Origin: Novosphingobium sp.
Lineage (GTDB): Bacteria; Pseudomonadota; Alphaproteobacteria; Sphingomonadales; Sphingomonadaceae
Assembly (NCBI GenBank): GCA_024236175.1
Contig: JACKKY010000004.1
Coordinates: forward strand, 74,501-138,500
Direction: 5' to 3'
DNA: 64,000 nt
Positions 19,484 to 28,611 of the stretch are shown one piece after another (position 1 is the first letter of the stretch; each line of letters begins with the position of its first letter). Both the position numbers and the translations under genes were made by a program. Below the pieces are notes generated by a model that had not been told where the DNA came from, did no database searches, and saw only the letters and a program-made list of their open reading frames with translations.

Positions 19484-21406
19484 TCAGGGGCGGTACCAGA
19501 TCGGCGAACTGTAGGCGCGATCCTGGATCGAAACTGGTGCATCGGGCGATGGATCCCTGCCGAAAAAGGCGGCGTCATAAGTCGTCCAGCGCGGCCTCGG
19601 AATTTCCAGAACCCGCACATAATAGAATGCCGGCTGGGTAGGGTCGAATTCGGGGTCCCGCCACCAGGTGGCCAGTTCGGGATCACCGATCGAATTGCGG
19701 TAGGTCGCGGTCTTTGCATCGACGGTCGAACCGACCGGCTTGACCTTTCCGTCCTTGCCCACCTTGCGCCCATCGGACAGCGCGACATTGAAGATCTTCT
19801 CGTGTCGCTCGCCTTTCGCATCGATCCATCCCTTGATGACCTGCGCCCGGTCAAGATTGGCGGAATCCGGATCGCGGGCGGCATGGATCAGGAAAGTCGG
19901 CGCGCCGGCACTCGCGGAACGCGGAAGATCGCCTCCCATCGGCACGCCATGGCGGTAGGCGAAACGGGCGTAATCGGCGCGGTCGATATCGCCTTTCGCA
20001 AAGCCCCACCCCCCGAAAAACCGCAGGCGGATGCGGCTGCCGCTGGTGGCATAGACCTCACGGCAACGCAGCGCATCGAAGATCGCCTCGCGGGTGTTTT
20101 CCGGCGCCCAAACGGCAGTCAGCCCCGAAGCGCCGAGCTCCCAGTTGCGGGCGATGGCGCCCGACATGCTTTCCTTGTCGCGGTCGGCTCGCGGTTCGGA
20201 ATTGAGGAATTTCCCGAAGAAATTGTCCTCGGAAGTTGTCGACAGGCCGGTGTGGCTGTCGGTGCTCCCGATCATGCCGAACTTGAAGGGGTTCGCGCCC
20301 AGCTTGCGCTCGAACAGCAAGCCGTCGAGCAGGGCCGAGCGCGCATATTCATAGCGCAGCATCCACGGCTGCTTGGGCTCCGTTTCGGCGACGTTGCCCT
20401 GGTCCCACCTTTCGAAATCGGCGAATTCGTCCGTCGGAGAAAGAGCCGGGTGGGTTTCCCCATCGCCTTTCACCTGGGTTACCTCGTAGACCGGTTCCCA
20501 TCGGCTGCGCAGCTCGGCGTACTTGCGATCGAGGGGCTTGCCGTTGATGCGGTTCGGCGCAAACATCCTGCCGTTCGAGACGTTGCCGTTATGCGCGATG
20601 GCCAGAACCCTGCCGCCATTGTCTTCGTAGCGGGCAAGTGCTGCCCAGAGATCTTCCGGATCGTTGCTGTCCTGCGCACTGAACGGCATCGTCTGCCCGG
20701 CCCTGTCGGCATAATCCCGGTAGAGGACGACGCGGTGCAGATTGTCCCCGTCGATCATCGCCGTCCACTCGTAGCCGATCAGCGTCGTGAACTTGCCCGG
20801 CCGGTAGAGGCGGTCCGCCGTCGCGGCCGTCTCCTTCCAGACGTTGCGCTGCACCGCTTCGGGCAGGTTAGGCGGCATGCCATGCTTGCGGATCGAAGCG
20901 AACATGCCTTCGCGCAGGCCCTTCTCTTTGACCAGCTGTTTGATCTCGGTCCAACGTTCCTTCACCGAGGTCCCGGCCAGCAGGGGTTCGTCCCGGTCAA
21001 TGCTGGTCAGCAGGCCCATGCTCTGGGCGTGGTCGGTAACCGCCAGGAAATCCAGCGGCCGCCTCAGCCGCGCTTGCACGCCGTTGTCCGCCGTAACGGT
21101 CTCACCCATCGCGAAACGGTAGGCGTCTTCCGGAGATGTCTGGGTATTGCCCTGCATATAGGCGTCGAACGACAGGTTGGTGTGCAGATGCAGGTCGCCC
21201 CAGTAGAGACTGTTTTCAGCGGGCTCTCGCAGCGGCGGCGAAAATGGCTGCTTCTCGATGGCGGCGGATTCGCTGGCCGGCGCTTGCGCCGCATCGCTCG
21301 ATGGACTGCCGAGCGCCGGAACGATGATGAAAGCGGCGGCGAACGCACTTGCCGCGATCCCAGCCAGGATTGAAATTCCGCCTCTCTTGCCCTTCAGCCG
21401 ATCCAT
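19484..21406 (-). CDS. DUF3604 family protein, exported metal-dependent hydrolase-like
   Basis: 640 residues from the ATG at 21406. Upstream in-frame codons are judged non-coding because the signal-anchor (ISILAGIAASAFAAAFIIVPALG) then sits at the true N-terminus. The motif YWGDLHLHTNLSFDA resembles the PHP-type metal-site start of the family. TDHAQ, GYEWTAM and AHNGN motifs, each with potential metal ligands, follow. DUF3604 proteins are uncharacterised, often large and often found near TonB receptors or sulfatase-like genes. Starts a three-gene operon. Confidence 0.85.
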   Translation of the reverse strand: MDRLKGKRGGISILAGIAASAFAAAFIIVPALGSPSSDAAQAPASESAAIEKQPFSPPLREPAENSLYWGDLHLHTNLSFDAYMQGNTQTSPEDAYRFAMGETVTADNGVQARLRRPLDFLAVTDHAQSMGLLTSIDRDEPLLAGTSVKERWTEIKQLVKEKGLREGMFASIRKHGMPPNLPEAVQRNVWKETAATADRLYRPGKFTTLIGYEWTAMIDGDNLHRVVLYRDYADRAGQTMPFSAQDSNDPEDLWAALARYEDNGGRVLAIAHNGNVSNGRMFAPNRINGKPLDRKYAELRSRWEPVYEVTQVKGDGETHPALSPTDEFADFERWDQGNVAETEPKQPWMLRYEYARSALLDGLLFERKLGANPFKFGMIGSTDSHTGLSTTSEDNFFGKFLNSEPRADRDKESMSGAIARNWELGASGLTAVWAPENTREAIFDALRCREVYATSGSRIRLRFFGGWGFAKGDIDRADYARFAYRHGVPMGGDLPRSASAGAPTFLIHAARDPDSANLDRAQVIKGWIDAKGERHEKIFNVALSDGRKVGKDGKVKPVGSTVDAKTATYRNSIGDPELATWWRDPEFDPTQPAFYYVRVLEIPRPRWTTYDAAFFGRDPSPDAPVSIQDRAYSSPIWYRP

Positions 21407-21656
21407 GGTTCCCCTGCCCCGGTCTTCGGTTTGCGATTGTCGGGCTAACACAGGAGGCAGCCGATTGACGATAGGCTTTTCGGGAGTTCGTGCAGCGCCA
21501 CCCCCGCATCGAAGCCGATTCGCAGCCGCGCCGTCCGCCCGGGCGTGCAGGCCGCCAAGGGTTAACGGCCGGTTCAGGCGACCGCTGGCTTACTGCACGG
21601 GTCGATATGCCGCCGAGTCCGCAACGCTGGCCGGCGCGGGAAGGGAGACAGGGCCC

Positions 21657-22163
21657 ATGCAGTTCAGCTTGAAGCGCCTCAGCCTCGCCGCGGTTCTCGC
21701 GGCCACCGCACTTACTACGGCGACCACCGCCCAGGCGCGAGACCGCTATCGCGACCGCAACGGCGACGATGTCGCGCTAGCCATCGGCGCGGGCATCATT
21801 GGCCTCGCCATCGGCGCGGCCATCGCCGACCGCGGCGACCGGCATTATTACGACCGGGGCTACTACGGCCACCGGCGCTATGTCCGGGTGCGCGGCTATC
21901 CCGGCCATTACTATTATTACGACGGCTATCCGAACCGCTATTACCGCGACCGCTACTACGACCGCTACTATGGCCGTTATCAGCGTGACCGCTGGCGGGA
22001 CGGCTATTACGGTAACCGCTGGAACCGCGGCTACGACCGGGTCGACCGCTGGTACGGCCGCGACGGACGGCGAGGCTATCGCGACCGCGATGACCGCCGC
22101 GACTACAGGGACCGGAACTACCGCGATCGCGGATACCGCGACCGCCGCTGGCGCGACCGATAG
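21657..22163 (+). CDS. Secreted Tyr/Arg/Asp-rich protein with a glycine-zipper-like segment
   Basis: 168 residues from the ATG at 21657; the upstream open frame is rejected since a Sec signal (AAVLAATALTTATTAQA) begins here. Residues 35-56 (LAIGAGIIGLAIGAAIADRG) form a Gly-spaced hydrophobic segment like glycine-zipper proteins. The remainder is a degenerate repeat of Arg, Asp, Tyr and Gly units (DRYYDRYYGRY style), probably disordered. Such proteins are frequent in sphingomonads; a role in envelope or metal/acid stress, as in RcnB-like proteins, is possible but not shown. A long antisense open frame here is a by-product of the repeats. Confidence 0.75.
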   Translation: MQFSLKRLSLAAVLAATALTTATTAQARDRYRDRNGDDVALAIGAGIIGLAIGAAIADRGDRHYYDRGYYGHRRYVRVRGYPGHYYYYDGYPNRYYRDRYYDRYYGRYQRDRWRDGYYGNRWNRGYDRVDRWYGRDGRRGYRDRDDRRDYRDRNYRDRGYRDRRWRDR

Positions 22164-22241
22164 CACCGCGGTGAACGAAGCCGAATGACGGGCCACACAG
22201 GCCCGCCGCATCGCCTCTCGCCAATCCTGCAAGGCCCGGCT

Positions 22242-23411
22242 ATGGCGCCCGGGCCTATGCAGACCGAAGACCTCCGCATCGCCCTGTTTTCGGGCAATTA
22301 CAATTACGTCCGCGACGGGGCGAACCAGGCGTTGAACCGCCTGGTCGGCTACCTGCTGCGGCAGGGTGCGGCAGTGCGGGTCTATTCGCCGACGGTGAAG
22401 GAACCTGCCTTCGAGCCCACCGGAGATCTGGTCAGCGTGCCGTCGATCGCCTTCCCCGGGCGCGGCGAGTACCGCTTTTCGCTGTCACTGCCGGGCAAGG
22501 TACGACGCGACCTCGCAGAATTTGCGCCGAATGTGGTGCATGTCTCCTCGCCCGATGTGCTCAGCCACCGCGCGGTGACATGGGCGCGATCGCGCAAGTT
22601 ACCGGTTCTGGCGTCGGTCCATACCCGCTTCGAGACCTATTTCCGTTACTACAACATGGCGTGGATGGAGCCCGCTATCGAGGCGATCCTGCGGCGTTTC
22701 TACCGGCGCTGCGACGCGCTGGTCGCCCCGTCCGAAAGCATGGCGCAAGTGTTGCGCGAGCAGCGGATGAATTACGACATCTCGATCTGGTCCCGGGGCG
22801 TGGACCGCGAGATCTTCCATCCCGGCCAACGCTCCGAAGCGTGGCGCCGCGAGCACGGGATCGGCCAGGAGGTGATGGCGATCGGCTTTCTCGGCCGGCT
22901 CGTGATGGAGAAAGGTCTCGACGTCTTTTCCGACACGATCGACGAATTGCGCCGGCACCAGGTGCCGCACAGGGTGATCGTGATCGGCGACGGACCGGCC
23001 CGCAGCTGGTTCGAGGCGCGGCTGCCAGACGCGGTGTTCACCGGCTTCCAGGAACGCGAGGCGCTCGGCCGGGCGGTGGCGAGCATGGACGTACTGTTCA
23101 ATCCCTCGGTCACCGAGACATTCGGCAATGTCACGCTGGAAGCCATGGCATGCCGCATCCCGGTGGTAGCCGCCGCAGCGACCGGCAGTGAAAGCCTGGT
23201 AAGCGACGGCATCTCCGGCAGGCTCATCCCGCCGGGCCGGGTCCACCAGTTTGCCGAAGCGCTCAAGGCCTATGCCGACCAGCCGGAACTGCGCGCGCGC
23301 CACGGGTCCGCCGGAGAAGCCCGGGCCATGGATTTCTCATGGGACCGGATAAACCAGGCAGTGGCAGACACCTATGTCCGTCTGCTGCGGCAGAAGGCCG
23401 CCGCGGCCTGA
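22242..23411 (+). CDS. GT4-family glycosyltransferase
   Basis: 389 residues from the ATG at 22242 (AAGG seven bases before it); the ATG at 22257 is equally close to the family N-terminus (RIALFSGNYNYVRDGANQAL). Two Rossmann domains; the C-terminal domain carries the EX7E motif TETFGNVTLEA. The closest familiar pattern is the mannosyl/sulfoquinovosyl-transferase group (MgtA/SqdX), retaining enzymes acting on lipid acceptors at the cytoplasmic membrane. No other sugar genes adjoin, so the acceptor is unknown. Confidence 0.85.
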   Translation: MAPGPMQTEDLRIALFSGNYNYVRDGANQALNRLVGYLLRQGAAVRVYSPTVKEPAFEPTGDLVSVPSIAFPGRGEYRFSLSLPGKVRRDLAEFAPNVVHVSSPDVLSHRAVTWARSRKLPVLASVHTRFETYFRYYNMAWMEPAIEAILRRFYRRCDALVAPSESMAQVLREQRMNYDISIWSRGVDREIFHPGQRSEAWRREHGIGQEVMAIGFLGRLVMEKGLDVFSDTIDELRRHQVPHRVIVIGDGPARSWFEARLPDAVFTGFQEREALGRAVASMDVLFNPSVTETFGNVTLEAMACRIPVVAAAATGSESLVSDGISGRLIPPGRVHQFAEALKAYADQPELRARHGSAGEARAMDFSWDRINQAVADTYVRLLRQKAAAA

Positions 23412-23412
23412 T

Positions 23413-23850
23413 CTACCGCAGCACTCCCGCGCGATGCATGCGAATCGCGTAAAGTAGCAGGAACACGGCAACGATCCAGATCATCAGGTTGATCGCATTG
23501 CTGCCCGGCGTCTTGAGCGAGTCGGGGATGTCGAGGCCGAGCATGTAGCCGGTCGTCCCCACCAATCCGAGAATCGAAAGGCCGAACGCATGCACTGCGT
23601 AGCGCTTGCGCAGCAGGAGCAGCACCGATCCGGCGAGTCCGACCCACACACCCACTGCCCATGCCGCCACGATCCAGACCGGGAACTCGTCGACCATCGT
23701 GATCATCTCGGGAGGGAATGCGGCGAGGTAGGCCTCGTTTCGCATGTTCGTCATCAGGTAGTCGAATGCCCCGAAACCATTCCAGGCCAGGCTGAGTATG
23801 CCCACGGCCCACAGGTGCCACGGCGCAGGGGAACCGGTCATCTTGTCCAT
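23413..23850 (-). CDS. Small four-helix membrane protein, unknown function
   Basis: 145 residues from the ATG at 23850, chosen for GGAGAGGAGGG just upstream on the minus strand. Hydrophobic segments near residues 7-25, 57-80, 85-105 and 117-138 suggest four membrane helices. The N-terminal W-H-L-W-A-V-G motif followed by an N-G-F-G-A-F-D-Y loop is a recurring pattern in uncharacterised proteobacterial membrane proteins. I do not recognise a named family. Convergent with the glycosyltransferase gene (one base between stops) and divergent from rarA. Confidence 0.75.
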   Translation of the reverse strand: MDKMTGSPAPWHLWAVGILSLAWNGFGAFDYLMTNMRNEAYLAAFPPEMITMVDEFPVWIVAAWAVGVWVGLAGSVLLLLRKRYAVHAFGLSILGLVGTTGYMLGLDIPDSLKTPGSNAINLMIWIVAVFLLLYAIRMHRAGVLR

Positions 23851-23936
23851 TGCGACCCTCCTCTCCATCCGGGACCAAGGGCTACTGCGTTACGGATAGC
23901 GATGCAAACGCGCGATGCTTGGGCTAGAGATGAGTT

Positions 23937-25259
23937 ATGGCCGACCTGTTCGCCGATGACATGCCGCCTTCCCCGCCGGAAGAACCGCGCGAAGACGCAC
24001 CGCTGGCCGACCGGCTGCGCCCGCGTTCGCTTGCCGATGTCGTCGGTCAGGAGCATCTGACCGGCCCTGAGGGCGCAATCGGCCGGATGGTCGCCGCGGG
24101 CAGGCTTTCCTCGATGATCCTGTGGGGACCGCCCGGCACCGGCAAGACCACGATCGCCCGCCTTCTGGCCGATGCGGTCAGCATGCGCTTTGCCGCAATC
24201 AGCGCCGTGTTCTCTGGAGTCGCCGACCTCAAGAAGGCCTTCGCCGAGGCGGAAACCGCGGCAAGGGCCGGCATGCGCACCCTGCTGTTCGTGGACGAGA
24301 TCCACCGCTTCAACCGTGCACAGCAGGACGGTTTCCTGCCTTTCGTCGAGAAGGGTACGGTGACCCTGGTCGGCGCAACCACCGAGAATCCCAGCTTCGC
24401 GCTCAACGCGGCGTTGCTGAGCCGGGCCCAGGTGCTGATCCTCCATCGGCTCGACCAGGCGGCATTGCGCGTCCTGCTCGAGCGGGCAGAGGCGCTCGAA
24501 GGGTCTCCCCTCCCCCTCGATCCGGACGCTCGCGAAGCCCTGATCGCTTCGGCCGACGGCGACGGGCGTTTCCTGCTGAACCAGGCGGAAACGCTGTATG
24601 CGGCCGGGATTGTCGAGCCGCTCGACCCGGCCGAGCTCGGCAAGTTCCTGCAGCGCCGGGTAGCCGTCTACGACAAGGATCGCGACGGGCACTACAACCT
24701 GATCTCGGCGCTTCACAAATCGCTGCGCGGGTCGGATCCGCAAGCCTCGCTCTATTACCTCGCCCGGATGCTCACGGCAGGCGAGGAGCCGCTCTACGTG
24801 CTGCGGCGCCTCACCCGTTTCGCGTCGGAAGACATCGGCCTCGCCGATCCGCAGGCACTGACCCAATGCCTTGCCGCCAAGGACGCCTATGAATTCCTCG
24901 GTTCTCCTGAAGGGGAATTGGCCATCGTCCAGGCATGCCTCTATTGCGCGACGGCGCCCAAGTCGAACGCCGCGTACACGGCCCAGAAGGAGGCCTGGAG
25001 AAGTGCGAAGGAGACCGGTTCGCTCGCTCCCCCCGCCCATATCCTGAACGCGCCGACAAGGCTGATGAAGGACATCGGCTACGGAGAAGGCTATGCCTAC
25101 GACCACGAGGCCGAAGAGGGTTTTTCCGGTGCCGACTACTGGCCAGAGGACATGGATGCGCAGACCTACTACCGGCCGGTCGAACGCGGTTTCGAACGGC
25201 AGGTGAGCGAGCGGATCGCCTATTGGGACAGGCTGCGCGCGAAACGGCGCGGAGAATGA
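23937..25259 (+). CDS. rarA: Replication-associated recombination protein A (RarA/MgsA, AAA+ ATPase)
   Basis: 440 residues. N-terminal PLADRLRPRSLADVVGQEHL, Walker A GPPGTGKTT, Walker B LLFVDEIHRFN, sensor GATTENPSF and the C-terminal MgsA domain (SALHKSLRGSDPQASLYYLARML, GYEGYAYDH-like end) match RarA fully. RarA acts at stalled forks with SSB and RecA. Translation is coupled to the next gene through an ATGA overlap. Confidence 0.95.
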   Translation: MADLFADDMPPSPPEEPREDAPLADRLRPRSLADVVGQEHLTGPEGAIGRMVAAGRLSSMILWGPPGTGKTTIARLLADAVSMRFAAISAVFSGVADLKKAFAEAETAARAGMRTLLFVDEIHRFNRAQQDGFLPFVEKGTVTLVGATTENPSFALNAALLSRAQVLILHRLDQAALRVLLERAEALEGSPLPLDPDAREALIASADGDGRFLLNQAETLYAAGIVEPLDPAELGKFLQRRVAVYDKDRDGHYNLISALHKSLRGSDPQASLYYLARMLTAGEEPLYVLRRLTRFASEDIGLADPQALTQCLAAKDAYEFLGSPEGELAIVQACLYCATAPKSNAAYTAQKEAWRSAKETGSLAPPAHILNAPTRLMKDIGYGEGYAYDHEAEEGFSGADYWPEDMDAQTYYRPVERGFERQVSERIAYWDRLRAKRRGE

Positions 25260-26140
25260 AGCGGCAACCTTTCGGACATTTCGCGGCGATCGACTGGTCC
25301 GGCGCGGCCGGCGAGCGTCAGGCAGGCATTGCCGTGTCGATCTGCAGCGCCGAAGGCGGCGCCCCAAGACTGGTCAAACCCGGCCATCGCTGGTCGCGCA
25401 GCGAAGTGCTCGACTGGTTGCTGCACGCGATGCCGGAAGGCACGCTCGCCGGTCTGGACCTCGGCATTTCCCTGCCTTTCGACGACTGCGGCGCGTACTT
25501 CCCGGGGTGGAGCGGAAGCCCGGCAACCGCCCGCGAGCTATGGGCTATGATCGACGACATCTGCGGGGACGAGCCGCATCTCGCTGCGAACCGTTTCGTG
25601 GACCACCCCGTCGCTTGCGAATATTTCCGGCGCCATGGCGGCCGCGAAGGCGCGCATTTTCGCAAAGGAGCGATCGGAGGGCGAGGCCGTTTCCGCGTCA
25701 CGGAACACGCACAGCATGACCTGGGGTGCAAGCCTTACAGCAATTTCAACCTCGTCGGCGCCGCGCAGGTCGGCAAGTCCAGCCTGACCGGAATGCGCGT
25801 GCTGCACCGGCTTTCCGGACGCGTGCCGGTCTGGCCTATCGATCCCTTGCCCGGCAGCGGCTCGCTGGTCGTGGAAATATACACCACGCTTGCGGCTCTC
25901 GCCGCCGGGCGCAGCGCCAGCCGGTCGAAAATGCGCAGCCGCAGGGAACTCAACGCGGCTCTGGCCAGACTGGACAGCCCCGAGGTCTCCCGCCGGACTC
26001 GGATCGACGACCACACCGCCGACGCGCTGCTGACCGCCGCATGGCTGCGCACGACAGCGCATCGCAAGGAGTTGTGGCATCCGGCCCGCATGTCGGCTGA
26101 GGTCGCACGAACTGAGGGCTGGACCTTCGGCGCGCTTTGA
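25256..26140 (+). CDS. RNase H-like fold protein (DUF429-like), function unknown
   Basis: 294 residues starting in the rarA stop codon (ATGA). Three spaced acidic motifs stand out: AAIDWSG (Asp13), the LDLGISLPF strand, and the C-terminal DDHTADALLTAAWLR, with VVEIYTT between. This acidic layout resembles DUF429 predicted RuvC/RNase H-like nucleases. Nuclease activity is inferred from the motif pattern only. The coupling to rarA suggests a DNA-metabolism role. Last protein gene before the tRNA and the island. Confidence 0.6.
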   Translation: MKRQPFGHFAAIDWSGAAGERQAGIAVSICSAEGGAPRLVKPGHRWSRSEVLDWLLHAMPEGTLAGLDLGISLPFDDCGAYFPGWSGSPATARELWAMIDDICGDEPHLAANRFVDHPVACEYFRRHGGREGAHFRKGAIGGRGRFRVTEHAQHDLGCKPYSNFNLVGAAQVGKSSLTGMRVLHRLSGRVPVWPIDPLPGSGSLVVEIYTTLAALAAGRSASRSKMRSRRELNAALARLDSPEVSRRTRIDDHTADALLTAAWLRTTAHRKELWHPARMSAEVARTEGWTFGAL

Positions 26141-26158
26141 CGCAGAGGGGCTTGCCGT

Positions 26159-26235
<77 letters not shown>

Positions 26236-26280
26236 AATTTCAATGAGTTACTTCAAATTCGGCCTTTCTGGCGTCACGAT

Positions 26281-26301
26281 AGCAACCACACAGCAACCAC
26301 C
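26281..26301. repeat. Candidate integrase arm-type site, left end
   Basis: Two AGCAACCAC units spaced by 11 bp lie 46 bp inside the left att copy. The same 21-bp block with one C/T change occurs at 61706-61726 inside the right end, in the same orientation. Arm-DNA-binding integrases bind such repeats on either side of the core; the assignment is inferred from placement and conservation. Confidence 0.7.
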
Positions 26302-26382
26302 AAATCTGATAACCGGAGCTAGACGGCGGAAAAGGGCCGCTTTTCCCTACGCAGCCAATCACGGTGAGAAGGTTGCAGTCGA

Positions 26383-26682
26383 TCAACTGGTCTTTGTCCG
26401 GAACCATGCCTCTCGCTCACTTGCTCGGACCTTCTCGAAAATCCTGTCGGTGGGCCCAAGCTGGTATATGAAACCGATGAGAAGATACTCCGGGATCTTA
26501 TGCCAGTGAGCGTATAGCATTTGGTTGGCGAATAGCCGGCGCTGATCTTTGTCGAGCCCATGACCAAACATCGCCAGCAAACCCCAGTGAAACGGATTTT
26601 CATCAAAGCTCGGCCCCCTAACTGGAGCGAGAGCCTCACGCTTGACGAGAACCTTTATCTGGTGGCGCGCCCCCCAATTGCC
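26383..26682 (-). CDS. Unidentified small open frame at the left island end
   Basis: The minus frame is open from a stop at 26697-26695 to the stop at 26383. A TTG at 26682 gives about 99 residues; an internal TTG at 26580 gives 65. The composition looks protein-like in its C-terminal part (FHWGLLAMFGHGLDKDQRR, then a Tyr/Leu-rich stretch ending RASEREAWFRTKTS). No family is recognised and no good ribosome site is seen, so it may be a remnant. The remaining bases between the tRNA and the toxin gene (26236-26382 and 26683-26764) hold only the arm site. Confidence 0.3.
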   Translation of the reverse strand, partial: GNWGARHQIKVLVKREALAPVRGPSFDENPFHWGLLAMFGHGLDKDQRRLFANQMLYAHWHKIPEYLLIGFIYQLGPTDRIFEKVRASEREAWFRTKTS

Positions 26683-26764
26683 AAGATAGTGCTGGATTAC
26701 ACAATAGGCCCCCCGCTTAAGAAACCCCCTACGAAACTGCCGATGACGCCTTCACCGAATCCGA

Positions 26765-27757
26765 TCAGACCAGCGGGAACATCGAGGCTACAGCGGCGGA
26801 CAAAGTATCGACCCCAAACGACGAGAGCCAGGCCGAGACAGCTACCATCGATTGGCGAGGTAACCGGGCGATCATATGCTCGCGCTTTTCCTTCGACAAA
26901 TTTGCAAGATTGAGCAGCTTCCATTTCACGGCGGGCAGTTCCTCCGCTCTAGGCACGCCAAGCAGCGACCAATCCGGCTCACCACGTTTAAAGCCAAGCA
27001 TGAATTGGCGGTGCGCCGCGGGCATATTACCGACCATCTCAGCGATGAGGGATTCACGTATAGCGATCAACGCTTCAACTGCTGCAGGTTCGTCGGTCAT
27101 CCCTGTGAAGCCGCGGTCAAATTCCGCCATTATATCCTTGCGGTTTGGCGCAAGGATGTCGGCAAGACTGCGGTCATGGCTAATGGCGTAGACGATGAAG
27201 GCGCGACGTAGATCGTCGGTAATACCTTCATTGGCTAGGAGGTCGCGAACGTCGAACAAGTCGCGTGGATGTTGGCGGTCGAGCGCTGCGACGATCTTCC
27301 CAGCATAAAGGTCAGCATGCGAGACGACCTGCATGCGTGCGTAACCGAACGCTTCTTCAACTGCCGGTGCGACATCCATCATGACGGGGTCATAAACCGT
27401 ACCGCGCAGAACCGGCGTCACTTCAATTTTGATCTGCGTGTTGTCGAGACGAACGACCAGCTTGGTGATAGCGCCCTCACCCCGCAGCTCGCTTGGCGTT
27501 ACGCGTGCGCCAAGGATTCTCCGTTCGATTTCATTCGAGACCCGCTGCATAGCTGCGTCGATGGCAGAAAGGGACCTCGAACGGTCGGCCACGGGCAAAT
27601 ATGTGAGATCAATATCGACCGAAAGGCGCGGCATGTTTCGCAGAAACAGGTTGATGGCGGTGCCACCCTTGAGTGCGAATTCCTGCTCGGCCGCGACAAA
27701 GGGAATGGTGCGGATCAGCAAGGCGACCTGTCGGCGATACCGGTCAAGAAACGCCAT
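26765..27757 (-). CDS. AbiEii/AbiGii-type nucleotidyltransferase toxin (type IV TA)
   Basis: 330 residues from the ATG at 27757; the longer open frame upstream overlaps the antitoxin gene and is rejected. Nucleotidyltransferase motifs: KGGTAINL (residues 30-37), the DID pair at 48-50 (SVDIDLTYLP) and a third acidic strand IKIEVTP; then HADLYAGKIVAALDR followed by RDLFDVRDL, the conserved Lys and Asp motifs of the family. AbiEii toxins transfer nucleotides, in studied members to tRNA, and give phage resistance and element stability. The start overlaps the antitoxin gene end by 14 bp, indicating coupled translation. Confidence 0.85.
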   Translation of the reverse strand: MAFLDRYRRQVALLIRTIPFVAAEQEFALKGGTAINLFLRNMPRLSVDIDLTYLPVADRSRSLSAIDAAMQRVSNEIERRILGARVTPSELRGEGAITKLVVRLDNTQIKIEVTPVLRGTVYDPVMMDVAPAVEEAFGYARMQVVSHADLYAGKIVAALDRQHPRDLFDVRDLLANEGITDDLRRAFIVYAISHDRSLADILAPNRKDIMAEFDRGFTGMTDEPAAVEALIAIRESLIAEMVGNMPAAHRQFMLGFKRGEPDWSLLGVPRAEELPAVKWKLLNLANLSKEKREHMIARLPRQSMVAVSAWLSSFGVDTLSAAVASMFPLV

Positions 27758-28565
27758 CAAGGTCTCCGGGCACGGTGATGAGGTAGGTCGGGTCGAGCTT
27801 GCCGCCCTTGACCAGAAGGCGTTTACCCGAACCAAAATCGACTTTTGTCTTGTCGAGTGCGTCGCGCCAGGCATGATGATGACGGTCGGCAAGGAAGAAG
27901 AACAAGCGCTTCACCTTGACGCTGCGGCATGTTTCTAAAAGTGGCTGCATGCGGCGCGGACTGAGATTAACGAGGCTTTCCATCAGCATGTCCGCTTGAT
28001 GGAAGCTTTCACGCCCTGGGAGTTCGTCGAGCAGTTCGAGGACGGCACGCTCCGGGGAAGAGAGGCGCATTGGCCAGCGCATATGGCCCGCGCTAGCTAC
28101 AAAGCCGCTGGGTAGGCGGCTGCTTGGCGGAAGATCATCGAGCGGAGCGGTCGGCGCTTCGTCGGGTTCTTCGGGAAAGAGGCGGCTGCTGTTGTGCCAG
28201 CAAAATTTGACCGGGAGCGGCAGTTTGTCGAGCCAGCCAGGCGGTTTGCGGGAGCCATAGAGATGCACCTCAGTGCGTTCGCCGAGATAGTGAGCATAAC
28301 CATGTTCCTCGAGAGCGGTACGCCCGCCCACCGTGAGTTGATAGCCCATAAAGGATTGCAGGGAGGTCACGACATGCCGCCAATCGAGCGGACCTGAAGC
28401 GCGGCGATAGACACGGGGCGCGGGCTGGTTCAACCACCCCCGTTTCACGTACTGGCTTCGTAGCGAGGAGGAATAGCCGTAGCGTTCAAGCCATGTGGCA
28501 TCGACCAGCACATCCTCAGGGAGCTGCTGCAGTTGGTTTAACTTTCTATCAGAACCATTAGCCAT
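27744..28565 (-). CDS. AbiEi-type antitoxin/transcriptional repressor
   Basis: 273 residues. N-terminal winged-helix-like region (DATWLERYGYSSSLRSQYVKR) followed by the AbiEi_3-like body (PRVYRRASGPLDWRHVVTSLQ, YQLTVGGRTALEEHG, SSPERAVLELLDELP). In this family the antitoxin does not bind the toxin but represses the operon through inverted repeats. It is the first gene of the pair. A 10-bp-arm inverted repeat lies directly upstream. Confidence 0.82.
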   Translation of the reverse strand: MANGSDRKLNQLQQLPEDVLVDATWLERYGYSSSLRSQYVKRGWLNQPAPRVYRRASGPLDWRHVVTSLQSFMGYQLTVGGRTALEEHGYAHYLGERTEVHLYGSRKPPGWLDKLPLPVKFCWHNSSRLFPEEPDEAPTAPLDDLPPSSRLPSGFVASAGHMRWPMRLSSPERAVLELLDELPGRESFHQADMLMESLVNLSPRRMQPLLETCRSVKVKRLFFFLADRHHHAWRDALDKTKVDFGSGKRLLVKGGKLDPTYLITVPGDLDGVS

Positions 28566-28582
28566 ACTTAGCTTTATGGTAT

Positions 28583-28611
28583 ATTTTCAAACCAAAAGCT
28601 AGTTTGAAAAT
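28583..28611 (-). promoter_or_regulatory. Inverted-repeat operator candidate of the AbiE operon
   Basis: ATTTTCAAAC and GTTTGAAAAT form perfect 10-bp arms around a 9-bp spacer, 18 bp upstream of the antitoxin start. AbiEi proteins are known to autorepress by binding inverted repeats at their promoter, so this is the natural operator; binding is inferred. Confidence 0.7.

Noticed and set aside
19802..21373. 523-codon plus-strand open frame opposite the DUF3604 gene
   Set aside because: DUF3604 motifs and a signal anchor are on the minus strand; the plus frame is a shadow.
21777..22232. Val/Ala-rich minus-strand frame across the Tyr/Arg-rich gene
   Set aside because: Its composition follows from the repeated sense codons; there is no start signal and the sense frame has a signal peptide.
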